From NCBI GenBank assembly GCA_003669575.1, contig QWOR01000078.1, positions 1-6,991 of the forward strand: a stretch of DNA of 6,991 bases, in the 5' to 3' direction. The notes beneath the pieces are model-generated. The model ran no database searches. It was not told where the DNA came from and was given only the letters and a program-made list of their open reading frames with translations. Source of the DNA: Planctomycetota bacterium (GTDB lineage: Bacteria; Planctomycetota; Planctomycetia; Planctomycetales; Planctomycetaceae). Shown here in pieces: positions 1 through 5,516 of this stretch; position 1 is the stretch's first letter, and the number at the start of each line of letters is the position of its first letter. A program made the position numbers and the translations under genes.

Positions 1-275
1 AACTCCGCACAGGCCAGCATCATTTCTCGGTGCTGATCGACCCAGCGGGGGCAGACGGCGACGATCTGCGGTCGCTCCTTCTCCAGCATCTCGCGATAGT
101 CGGCGTAGCCTTTTGCTGCGCCGGTTCGCGGAATCGCCTTATCTCGTCCCTGAGGATCGGAATCGGCGACGGCGACGACTTCGCAATCGTCAAAGTCCTT
201 CCACACCGCATCGAGGCCGTGCCCATAATCACCTCGCCCCGTGCTGCCGATGATCGCGACTTTATACTTTGCCAT
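1..275 (-). CDS. Gfo/Idh/MocA-family oxidoreductase, N-terminal part (runs off the left edge)
   Basis: This is the 5' end of a gene reading off the left edge, with 91 codons visible. The start is an ATG at 275-273, preceded by a GGAG-type ribosome site 6 nt upstream. The protein opens MAKYKVAIIGSTGRGDYGHG, a first beta strand followed by a glycine-rich dinucleotide-binding turn (residues 6-20). A second strand, EVVAVADSD (32-40), ends in an acidic residue (D38) where this family contacts the adenosine ribose, which usually favours NAD over NADP. The stretch YADYREMLEKERPQIVAVCP (57-76) matches the third strand region of the family, and DQHREMM follows where other members have a conserved His near the active-site cleft. 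Members oxidise or reduce sugars and related polyols; planctomycetes carry many paralogues, so the substrate cannot be named. There is no Tat signal at the N-terminus, so the enzyme is probably cytoplasmic. It lies 136 bp downstream of the exb cluster on the same strand and may have its own promoter. Family call sure, specificity unknown. Confidence 0.88.
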   Translation of the reverse strand, partial: MAKYKVAIIGSTGRGDYGHGLDAVWKDFDDCEVVAVADSDPQGRDKAIPRTGAAKGYADYREMLEKERPQIVAVCPRWVDQHREMMLACAE

Positions 276-331
276 GAAACTCTCCGAGGTCAGGGATTGA
301 GGTCGAAGTCTCAGTCATCCATTGTTAAGAG

Positions 332-365
332 CCGCAATCAATCGCAGGAAGGACACCTGCTGCGG
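332..365 (-). terminator. Bulged stem-loop between the exb cluster and the oxidoreductase gene; weak terminator candidate
   Basis: In this 136-bp gap the arms CCGCA (332-336) and TGCGG (361-365) pair on the outside, and GCAGG (344-348) pairs with CCTGC (356-360) on the inside around a 7-nt loop. A 7-nt bulge lies on one side. The structure starts about 46 bp past the stop codon of the last exb-cluster gene, where a transcript end would be expected. On the minus strand it is followed by CTCTTAAC rather than a run of T, so it is not a standard intrinsic terminator. It could also be a processing hairpin or chance. Confidence 0.25.
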
Positions 366-411
366 TAACGAGTGAATTCGAGCCGTGAAAGTGGTGAGAG
401 TTTTCTGGACT

Positions 412-1440
412 TCACTGCCCAACGTGAGGGACAGTTGCCCCACCAGAGTCAGTGTCGTGGACCGTGTTGTCGAGCAGGCTGGAACTCAACGCCCCCGTCG
501 GAACCGGTTCATTGACATCACTAGACCCCAGCGGATTCCACAGAGGGTCTACGTTTGTCTGTGTCATCGCGAGGCTGCGGACGGATCGTCTTTTTCGGGG
601 GATGAACCAGATGACGACACCCAACCCGAACAGTCCCGCCACGAATATCCCTCCAATCTGCAGGGGGCCGAGTCCCTCTGCTGGGCGTATTCTGGGAGCC
701 GGGACCATGCGCACTCGCCCCATCAGCAGCGGCGTGCCCCGCGTCGAATCATAGGCAGTGTATGCCGAGATCTTGAGAAAGTACCCCACGAACTCGACAT
801 CGGCCACCACCTCGCTTCCGACCGGCAACTGGGGTGGCTTCTCCAGGAAGACGATCGTGTAGGGCAATGACCGCGACTCGTCGGTCCAGCCCATCGCCTC
901 GTAAACCTTGGTCGCGCCCAGCGGGTTCTGTTTCGGATCTGTGTCCCATTCGAGAACCCGTCGAACGTGAAGTTTCAGGCGAAACGGACGACCTCGATGC
1001 TTTTTCGGCTCCTCCCAGATCTGGGTCAGAACCGGGTCCCGTCGGGCTCGCTGCTCCAGGTCCGCGAAGGATTGCGAACGACTCCAGCCCAGCAGATCCC
1101 AGTAGGCGAACATCTCGCGGGAACGCAACTTCGTCATGTCCGTGATCAGCTCTTCCCGAGCGATGAACTCGGCCATCACAGCAGGATCGAGGTCATTGGG
1201 ACCGGGAACCACAGTCTCGTGAGGTGCAGGAGGCCGGGGCGTGCCTGGTTTCTCGCCCGGCGCTGCCCCGTCGACTGGCGTGGAAGCCACTTCCCCTTCA
1301 TCAGCTGCCAGCCAGTTCCAACGAGCGGGCTGACGCATGGTGTCGAACAGCACCCATAACACTGCCAGCCCGATCAGCATGGAAAATCCACGCGTGGCGG
1401 GAATCGAAGTCCCGAAGGGTCGTACTGTTCTGCGACGCAT
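412..1440 (-). CDS. Two-pass membrane protein of unknown function, last gene of the exb cluster
   Basis: A 342-residue protein I cannot assign to a named family. The ATG at 1440 is preferred over an in-frame TTG at 1446 because AAGGG (1447-1451) sits 6 nt before it. The basic N-terminus MRRRTVRPFG is followed by a membrane segment at about 20-35. A Pro/Gly/Glu-rich stretch (48-80) leads to a globular region (about 84-255), then a second membrane segment (about 260-280) ending in PRKRRSVR, and a polar 60-residue tail. The positive-inside rule puts both ends in the cytoplasm and the globular part in the periplasm. That part contains LPYTIVFLEKPPQLPVGSEV (192-211) and VEFVGYFLKISAYTAY (215-230), then PLLMGRV, which suggests a small beta barrel-like domain. 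The GYFLK...PLLMGR pattern reminds me of uncharacterised planctomycete proteins. It starts 20 bp after the second exbD, so it is very probably co-transcribed and may be a partner of the ExbB/ExbD motor; that role is inferred only from position and topology. Confidence 0.85.
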   Translation of the reverse strand: MRRRTVRPFGTSIPATRGFSMLIGLAVLWVLFDTMRQPARWNWLAADEGEVASTPVDGAAPGEKPGTPRPPAPHETVVPGPNDLDPAVMAEFIAREELITDMTKLRSREMFAYWDLLGWSRSQSFADLEQRARRDPVLTQIWEEPKKHRGRPFRLKLHVRRVLEWDTDPKQNPLGATKVYEAMGWTDESRSLPYTIVFLEKPPQLPVGSEVVADVEFVGYFLKISAYTAYDSTRGTPLLMGRVRMVPAPRIRPAEGLGPLQIGGIFVAGLFGLGVVIWFIPRKRRSVRSLAMTQTNVDPLWNPLGSSDVNEPVPTGALSSSLLDNTVHDTDSGGATVPHVGQ

Positions 1441-1460
1441 GAGCAACCCTTTCCACTGTC

Positions 1461-2012
1461 TCAGGGGCTGGCGGGTTCAGTGGCGCTGGCCGGATCCAGC
1501 AATTCGACAAAGCCGATCTGTCGCATCTGGGTTCCATCGGGCAGCGTCTGCCGCGCGCAGACATCGACAACCTTCATCAGTTCCTGATAGTGCAATCGTC
1601 GATCCGCATGCACCTGGATTCGATCGAAAGGCACAGCCTGGATCGTGAATAGCCCTTTCAGATGAGCATTCAACTGTTGAACCGCAGGTTCGTTCAGTCG
1701 CCCCGAGACCACCTCCTGCTGTCCGACGGTGATGGAGGTAACCTGGCCGGTACCGTCGACTTTGACGAAGAGGTCGAGTGTTTCCACGAATGATGGAGCA
1801 GCGACGCCTTCCGTTGGTGTCGTCGTCACAGCCATCGGAGCGGCGACCATCTGGCCCGGCGGCGGCATACGCAACTGGAAATGCCCCTCGATCGGAGCCG
1901 GGCGGAATGTCATGATGAAAAATGCGAGCAACTGAAACGCCATATCGAGCATGGCGGCCAGATTGATCTGCACCTCCCCGGGAGGCTTGCGACGCCGGCG
2001 ACGACGACTCAT
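1461..2012 (-). CDS. exbD: ExbD/TolR-family biopolymer transport protein, second copy
   Basis: A 183-residue ExbD-type protein. The ATG at 2012 overlaps the stop codon of the preceding exbD by one base (TGATG), and a strong GGGAGG site (2019-2024) precedes it; longer in-frame starts inside the upstream gene are unlikely. The N-terminus has six consecutive arginines (3-8), then a single membrane helix at about 17-36 with the motif INLAAMLDMAFQLLAFFIM. D23 occupies the place of the proton-carrying Asp of ExbD (D25 in E. coli). The periplasmic part has a long linker rich in Pro, Met, Ala and Thr (about 38-76), then the usual ExbD fold, ending with FDRIQVHADRRLHYQELMKV (129-148), the family's conserved AD...Y..v segment. 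Together with ExbB it should harvest proton motive force in the inner membrane. It differs clearly from its neighbour ExbD in linker length and N-terminal charge, so the two are probably distinct subunits, not a recent duplication. Confidence 0.93.
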   Translation of the reverse strand: MSRRRRRRKPPGEVQINLAAMLDMAFQLLAFFIMTFRPAPIEGHFQLRMPPPGQMVAAPMAVTTTPTEGVAAPSFVETLDLFVKVDGTGQVTSITVGQQEVVSGRLNEPAVQQLNAHLKGLFTIQAVPFDRIQVHADRRLHYQELMKVVDVCARQTLPDGTQMRQIGFVELLDPASATEPASP

Positions 2013-2464
2013 CAGGGACCTCCCTTCGTCATGGCACTCAGGGCGATCTGGCGGTAGCCCTCTGTCTGGCACAGTCGAATCACCTTCAGCACGGTGGCGA
2101 AGTCGACTGTCTTATCGGCCCGGATGATGACCGGGACCGGAAGTTCCCCATCAGTGATTGGCGTTCCGAGAGCCTTCAGCTGGAGCTTCAGCATCTTGGC
2201 TTCATGCGGCACAAAGTCCTGGATGTCGACAGGGCGACCGAACGACTGCACACCGCCCTGGGCATCCAGATTCAACATCAATGGCTCTAGCTTGCCGTTG
2301 TACTCCAGTGGCCGAGCGGACCCGAGCACGGGCAGCTGCAGTGACAGATCCATCGATGCGCCTTTGAAGTTGATCACGAGCATAAAGAACGTGATCAACT
2401 GAAAGACCATGTCGAGAATCGGCGTCAGGTTGGGCTCTACGCCTTCACTGGTTTGCGCGGTCAT
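2012..2464 (-). CDS. exbD: ExbD/TolR-family biopolymer transport protein, first copy
   Basis: A 150-residue ExbD-type protein, close to the normal family length (about 140). The ATG at 2464 has a GGAG site about 8 nt upstream. A short cytoplasmic N-terminus, MTAQTSEGVEPNLTP, leads into one membrane helix (about 14-33) with the motif NLTPILDMVFQLITFFMLV. D18 corresponds to the functional Asp of E. coli ExbD (D25). The periplasmic region ends with LPVPVIIRADKTVDFATVLK (108-127), the conserved I.AD..v.f..v.kv stretch, and a final beta strand. With the ExbB-type protein encoded 27 bp upstream it should form the pentamer-plus-dimer motor that energises envelope processes. No acidic stretch or Tol-specific feature tells whether it is TonB-type or Tol-type. 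Its last codons (GGA GGT) supply the ribosome-binding site of the next exbD, which couples the two genes. Confidence 0.94.
   Translation of the reverse strand: MTAQTSEGVEPNLTPILDMVFQLITFFMLVINFKGASMDLSLQLPVLGSARPLEYNGKLEPLMLNLDAQGGVQSFGRPVDIQDFVPHEAKMLKLQLKALGTPITDGELPVPVIIRADKTVDFATVLKVIRLCQTEGYRQIALSAMTKGGP
2019..2024 (-). promoter_or_regulatory. Ribosome-binding site of the second exbD, inside the first exbD
   Basis: GGGAGG, 6 nt before the ATG at 2012, lies within the last codons of the upstream exbD. With the TGATG stop-start overlap this points to translational coupling, so the two ExbD subunits are probably made in linked amounts. It also fixes the start of the second exbD against longer in-frame alternatives. 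Confidence 0.8.
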
Positions 2465-2491
2465 GCACTCGCTCCGAAATGGTGAGAGGCA

Positions 2492-3379
2492 TCAGCCCTG
2501 CGGGGCTTGAGGAGGTGCAGCGGCCTTGCCAGCTCTGGCGGTCGAATGCACACGCAGCAGGAACTCATCGGCCAGCGTGATGGCCTGCAGGCTCAGCGTC
2601 GCGACCCGGTTCTTGAAGACGGCAAAGAGAAAGATCGCAGGGACCGACAACGCCACCCCTTCGAACGTAATCAGCAGAGCTTCCGAGATTCCGCCAGCAA
2701 CTTCGCTCGCCTTGAGCTGGGCTCCGTCTTTGGCGATGACGCTGAAGCTCGAAATCATTCCCTTCAGCGTGCCCAGCAGTCCAACCAGCGGACCCAGCGA
2801 CCCGATGACCGCCAGCATGCTGATCCGCTTTTCCATGTCGACAGTGATCACCTCGCCCATGCGATCGACCGAATCGCGAGCCTCGGCCAGTCCGCTCGAC
2901 AGCGAAGAAAGCCCCGATGCCACCAGCTGTCCGAGTTCACACTGACTCTCTTTGGCGGCTCTCAGAATGCCTGGATAGTCACGGGCAGCGAGCAGGCCAT
3001 CCATCTCCTCGGTCAACTCCGGCGGCATCACGACATCAGAACGCAGGTCCTGAAAGAGTCGGACCACCTGAGCCACGAAGTAAAACGACATCAGCAACAG
3101 CACACCGCCGATCCACCCCGACGTGTGAACCAGCCACATGAGCGTCGACGACTTCGGCGGCTCGGCGGTTTCCCCTGCTCCGGGGACCGGTGCTGCAGCT
3201 GCGGGAGCAGCAGCTGGTGCGGCAGGTGCCGCTTCAGCGGGAGCAGCCGGAGCTTCTGCCGGGGATGCCTCATCCTGGGCATGTGCCATCTTCGGCAGGC
3301 CCACCCACAAACAAACCACCGCGATCACGAGGATCCCACTGCACAGGGTAGCTGCGAACCGTCGCGCAGAGTCGAACAT
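2492..3379 (-). CDS. exbB: ExbB/TolQ/MotA-family proton channel protein with signal peptide and Ala/Pro-rich linker
   Basis: A 295-residue ExbB-type protein starting at an ATG (3379) with GGGAG about 8 nt upstream. Residues 1-34 look like a cleavable signal peptide: a basic start, a hydrophobic core at 12-28, and AHA before Q35. A low-complexity stretch of Ala, Pro and Glu (about 38-75) follows. The ExbB core has a first membrane helix at about 82-105 and a cytoplasmic loop at about 106-186. The second helix includes GPLVGLLGTLKGMISSF (196-212), the family signature, and the third is within ISEALLITFEGVALSVPAIF (231-250). T238 aligns with the Thr that lines the proton path in ExbB/TolQ (T181 in E. 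coli ExbB). The protein should assemble with the ExbD proteins encoded just downstream into a proton-driven inner-membrane motor. The extra N-terminal part is absent from E. coli ExbB but is, as I recall, frequent in planctomycetes. Whether the partner is TonB-like or something else is not shown here. Confidence 0.95.
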   Translation of the reverse strand: MFDSARRFAATLCSGILVIAVVCLWVGLPKMAHAQDEASPAEAPAAPAEAAPAAPAAAPAAAAPVPGAGETAEPPKSSTLMWLVHTSGWIGGVLLLMSFYFVAQVVRLFQDLRSDVVMPPELTEEMDGLLAARDYPGILRAAKESQCELGQLVASGLSSLSSGLAEARDSVDRMGEVITVDMEKRISMLAVIGSLGPLVGLLGTLKGMISSFSVIAKDGAQLKASEVAGGISEALLITFEGVALSVPAIFLFAVFKNRVATLSLQAITLADEFLLRVHSTARAGKAAAPPQAPQG

Positions 3380-3578
3380 TCAGGCGCTCCCGAAACTCCG
3401 TGACTTCCTGGCTCCCAACAGAGGACTGCCAGAAGCCTGAGTGTGAATTCTTCGCGATCGTAACAAATCCCCCTAGTCAAAACACCCCGGCTGAAGTGAT
3501 GAGAGACATAGAGTTGCGGTCGGGAGAGGCTGTCCAGGAGAGACTTTCACACTCGATATTGACTTCGCTCCAACTATT
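3380..3578. other. 199-bp intergenic region upstream of the exb cluster
   Basis: This gap separates the GNAT gene from the exb cluster on the same strand and should hold the cluster's promoter. On the minus strand there is a TTGACT hexamer at 3480-3475, but no convincing -10 box lies 16-18 bp downstream of it; TACGAT (3462-3457) is only 12 bp away. I do not call a promoter. The end of the region nearer the GNAT gene (about 3550-3585) is AT-rich. I see no convincing hairpin with a T-run after the GNAT stop codon. Confidence 0.4.
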
Positions 3579-3986
3579 TTATTCCTGCCGTGGAATCACC
3601 CAACACGACGGGTGTTGCTCCAAACCGATATGTGGGTAGTAAGTCACTGCCTGGGGAGCAGAGATCAGAATCAGCATTGTCCGTGGGCCAGCTGCCTGAT
3701 GGGTTTCCTGAATCAGCCGACGACCGATTCCCTGCCGCTGGTAGGATTCGTCGACCGCCAGATCGGAGAGGTAGGTACAAAACTGAAAGTCGGTCAGAGC
3801 CCGCGAGACGCCCACCAGTTGGCCGTTATGCCGAGCAGTCACGATCAGATCGGCCTGACGCAGCATCCCGTCGATACGAGGCCGATCATCAACCGGCCTG
3901 CGTTCCCCGAGCGAGGTTTTCTGGAGTACGTCGATGAACTCGTCCGCTGAGAGATCGGGTTCGATGGCGTAGGCGATATTGGACAT
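3579..3986 (-). CDS. GNAT-family N-acetyltransferase
   Basis: A 135-residue single-domain GNAT enzyme, a usual length for the family. The ATG at 3986 has a clear GGAGG site 7 nt upstream. The core strand pair is visible as DLIVTARHNGQLVGVSRALT (46-65), followed by YLSDLAVDESYQRQGIGRRL (72-91). The latter is motif A, with QRQGIG (83-88) forming the loop that binds the acetyl-CoA pyrophosphate. The C-terminal segment APQAVTYYPHIGLEQHP (110-126) matches the usual FY...GF element with Tyr in place of Phe. Such small enzymes move an acetyl group from acetyl-CoA to an amine on a small molecule or protein; the acceptor cannot be told from sequence. No signal peptide is present, so it is cytoplasmic. 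It is 170 bp from the phosphatase gene and 199 bp from exbB, so it is probably a single gene. Confidence 0.92.
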   Translation of the reverse strand: MSNIAYAIEPDLSADEFIDVLQKTSLGERRPVDDRPRIDGMLRQADLIVTARHNGQLVGVSRALTDFQFCTYLSDLAVDESYQRQGIGRRLIQETHQAAGPRTMLILISAPQAVTYYPHIGLEQHPSCWVIPRQE

Positions 3987-4092
3987 GAGGGAGCCTCCAA
4001 GTCAGCTCATAGCGAGCAGCAGACGCCAGTCTGTCGTGAATGTACGAACGGCCACTGTGGATCGGCATAGCGAGAATCAACACCTCGCCGAA

Positions 4093-4122
4093 GCCAGCCC
4101 CGTCCTGGCAATTTCCCGCCAG
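4093..4122 (-). terminator. Two mutually exclusive small hairpins after the phosphatase gene; weak terminator candidate
   Basis: CTGGC at 4105-4109 can pair with GCCAG at 4093-4097 (7-nt loop) or with GCCAG at 4118-4122 (8-nt loop). These lie 35-64 bp past the phosphatase stop codon on its strand. No T-run follows either stem, so a Rho-independent terminator is not supported. The rest of the 170-bp gap between the GNAT and phosphatase genes (3987-4156) holds nothing else I can recognise beyond the GNAT ribosome site. Confidence 0.2.
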
Positions 4123-4156
4123 CCAGCAACATCGGGCTGACGCCCAACGCTCGCCT

Positions 4157-4804
4157 TCAGGTCTTCGGTTTGGTCCAGTTCCAGACGTGCCTGTCGTTGT
4201 TCACGCTGTAGACATCGACGATCCCACCGGGACGGCAACGGATCTCATTGAAGCAGCAATTCGACTGGTGCAGGAACTTCGCCCGCTCCAGCGTCAGTCC
4301 CAGACAGTTCGCGACCAGCACGCGGTTCACGACGTTGTGCGTGACAACCACGATAGATTGTCCTGGATGACTGGCCACCAGCGATTCAAACGCCGGTTTC
4401 GCCCTCGCCAGAACGTCCAGATAGCACTCACCGCCCAGATAGGGCACCGCGGCGGGGTTGTCGAAAAAGGCTTTAAACTCGACCGGAAAGCGGGTCTGGA
4501 TCTCGGCCCATGACATCCCCTCCCACTGGCCGACACTGATCTCCTGCATCCCTTCAACGGCTCGCGGTGTCAGGCGGTGTGGAGCAGCTACGATCTCCGA
4601 TGTCTGCCTCGCACGCCGCATGATGCTCGAGTAAACCGCGTCGACCTTCACATGACTGAGTGCCTCGCTCAACGCGGTCGCCTGTTCAACACCGATCGGA
4701 GCGAGCGGGCTGTCGATCTGGTTTCCCTGTAATCGAATTGGGACTTCAAGGTTCAGCGGAGTGGCCCCATGCCGAGCCAGGTAAACCACGGTTTCGTCAG
4801 ACAT
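4157..4804 (-). CDS. Histidine phosphatase (phosphoglycerate mutase-like) family protein
   Basis: A 215-residue member of the histidine phosphatase superfamily. I choose the ATG at 4804, with AAGAG 8 nt upstream, over an in-frame TTG at 4867, because the fold begins at once with MSDETVVYLARHGAT. R11-H12-G13 is the RHG motif, and H12 should be the phosphorylated nucleophile. R64 in SSIMRRARQTSE, E88 in EISVGQWEG and H156 in IVVVTHNVVNRVL complete the expected phosphate pocket and acid/base set, so the enzyme looks intact. The second His is followed by NVVN, not the more common GG, and later comes HQSNCCFNEI (179-188). From memory, THNxVNRxL and QSNCxxN recur in small phosphatases of cyanobacteria and relatives. 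It is more likely a small-molecule phosphatase than a glycolytic mutase, but the substrate is unknown. It has no signal peptide and is cytoplasmic. It lies alone between two gaps, with inverted repeats upstream. Confidence 0.93.
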   Translation of the reverse strand: MSDETVVYLARHGATPLNLEVPIRLQGNQIDSPLAPIGVEQATALSEALSHVKVDAVYSSIMRRARQTSEIVAAPHRLTPRAVEGMQEISVGQWEGMSWAEIQTRFPVEFKAFFDNPAAVPYLGGECYLDVLARAKPAFESLVASHPGQSIVVVTHNVVNRVLVANCLGLTLERAKFLHQSNCCFNEIRCRPGGIVDVYSVNNDRHVWNWTKPKT

Positions 4805-4822
4805 CGAGATTTCTCTTGTAGG

Positions 4823-4850
4823 CGACTTAGCGATTGCAGCTGATAAGTCG
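4823..4850 (-). promoter_or_regulatory. Stem-loop in the leader of the phosphatase gene
   Basis: CGACTTA (4823-4829) and TAAGTCG (4844-4850) are perfect 7-bp inverted arms around a 14-nt loop. On the minus strand the structure ends 18 nt before the phosphatase ATG, just upstream of its weak AAGAG ribosome site. It could be an mRNA leader hairpin or a protein-binding dyad; the sequence alone does not decide. Confidence 0.4.
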
Positions 4851-4861
4851 GTTTCCGTGGC

Positions 4862-4883
4862 GGACAAACAAGATTGTCTGTCC
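4862..4883 (-). repeat. 22-bp near-perfect inverted repeat between the Rieske and phosphatase genes
   Basis: Arms GGACAAACAA (4862-4871) and TTGTCTGTCC (4874-4883) match at 9 of 10 positions. As minus-strand RNA the odd pair becomes G-U, giving a continuous stem of at least 8 bp. It lies 34-55 bp past the Rieske stop codon and about 57 bp before the phosphatase start. A second, perfect 12-bp dyad, CTATTCAAATAG, follows at 4886-4897. No T-run follows, so an operator, or a hairpin that ends or processes the Rieske message, are all open. Confidence 0.45.
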
Positions 4884-4917
4884 CACTATTCAAATAGCGG
4901 TCCACTTCCAGCCAGCT

Positions 4918-5277
4918 CTACATCGGGACGCTGTCCGGTGCGGAGTGACTTCGCGGCGGTGGGTCGGGGACCAGAACCTGAATCTCGTCGTCCTGCACGC
5001 GCACGGAGAAGCAGTCGGCCTTGAGTTTTGAGTTCGGGCTGTCGAGCCACGTTCCGTCTTTGATGCTGAAACGCCAGCAGTGCCATGGACACGAGACCGC
5101 CCCGTCCTCAATCGCCCCAGCTCCGAGTGACGCTCCCATGTGCGGACAGGTATCGCTAATGGCGTAGTACTCTCCCCCCGACAGAAACACTGCCACCATC
5201 CGGCCATTGACGGAATAGGACCGGCCTTCCCCCTCGGGAATTTCGCCCACATCGGCCACCGATTTGTATTCAGACAT
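4918..5277 (-). CDS. Small Rieske [2Fe-2S] ferredoxin, NirD-like
   Basis: A 119-residue stand-alone Rieske protein. The cluster-binding motifs are CPHMG (C44, H46) and CPWHCW (C63, H66), 16 residues apart, giving the CxH...CxxH pattern that holds a [2Fe-2S] centre with two Cys and two His ligands. The rest matches the small soluble group that includes NirD and ferredoxin components of ring-hydroxylating oxygenases: YYAISDTCPH, then GAVSCPWHCWRFSIKDGTWL (59-78), then VRVQDDEIQV (92-101). The tail from 104 on is Pro/Ser-rich and probably unstructured. There is no signal peptide or membrane anchor, so it is a cytoplasmic electron carrier. No nitrite reductase or oxygenase gene is nearby, so its partner is unknown. 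The ATG at 5277 has no clear ribosome site, but the first strand fits well. It is divergent from the propeller gene. Confidence 0.94.
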   Translation of the reverse strand: MSEYKSVADVGEIPEGEGRSYSVNGRMVAVFLSGGEYYAISDTCPHMGASLGAGAIEDGAVSCPWHCWRFSIKDGTWLDSPNSKLKADCFSVRVQDDEIQVLVPDPPPRSHSAPDSVPM

Positions 5278-5309
5278 CGCTACTGGGTTCCACGGAGATC
5301 GTTTCGGGC

Positions 5310-5326
5310 GGGATCAATATGATCCC
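5310..5326. promoter_or_regulatory. Perfect 17-bp palindrome between divergent genes; operator candidate
   Basis: GGGATCAATATGATCCC has 7-bp perfect arms around ATA. It sits 33-49 bp upstream of the Rieske ATG and about 190 bp upstream of the propeller start, in the only divergent intergenic region of the window (5278-5516). The size and symmetry suit a dimeric repressor's operator over the Rieske promoter. In RNA it would form a 7-bp stem with a 3-nt loop. I could not assign -35 and -10 boxes for either gene. Confidence 0.45.
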
Positions 5327-5516
5327 CTCCATCAGGACAAGAAACTGACAGGGGAATCATAGACCGCTGCAGCGAGAGTGTCGCGGTCGTGGGGGCAGAC
5401 CATCCAGATTCAGTCCACACTCGTCGTATTTCGTCAGGCTCATATTGATTCACTGCCCCAGCACGGGCATGATGCTTCGAAGTGGACTTCTGTTCGACAG
5501 CGAGAGTGGTGGACAC

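Noticed and set aside
20..232. 70-codon minus-strand frame at the left edge
   Set aside because: It overlaps the Gfo/Idh/MocA gene in another frame; that gene has the dinucleotide-binding motif and ribosome site, this one has nothing.
385..870. 161-codon plus-strand open frame
   Set aside because: It is antisense to the two-pass membrane protein gene, which has a good ribosome site, two membrane helices and operon spacing; this frame has none of these.
2013..2072. N-terminal extension of the second ExbD into the first exbD gene
   Set aside because: The ATG at 2012 has a strong ribosome site and a stop-start overlap, and the extension would read out of frame through the first exbD.
3180..3265. 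Low-complexity GC-rich stretch as a DNA repeat element
   Set aside because: It is explained by the Ala/Pro-rich linker of the ExbB protein and has no exact repeat unit.
2507..3403. 298-codon plus-strand open frame
   Set aside because: It is antisense to the exbB gene, whose family motifs are unmistakable; the translation is Arg/His/Gln-rich without any motif.
3457..3480. TTGACT and TACGAT as a sigma-70 promoter for exbB
   Set aside because: The spacing is only 12 bp where about 17 is needed, and no better -10 box is in place.
4008..4074. CATAGCGAG repeated at 4008-4016 and 4066-4074
   Set aside because: Two 9-base copies 58 bp apart with no flanking similarity or symmetry are likely chance.
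4805..4867. N-terminal extension of the phosphatase from a TTG start
   Set aside because: The 21 extra residues precede a complete fold start, the TTG has no clear ribosome site and lies inside the 22-bp inverted repeat. The ATG at 4804 fits better.
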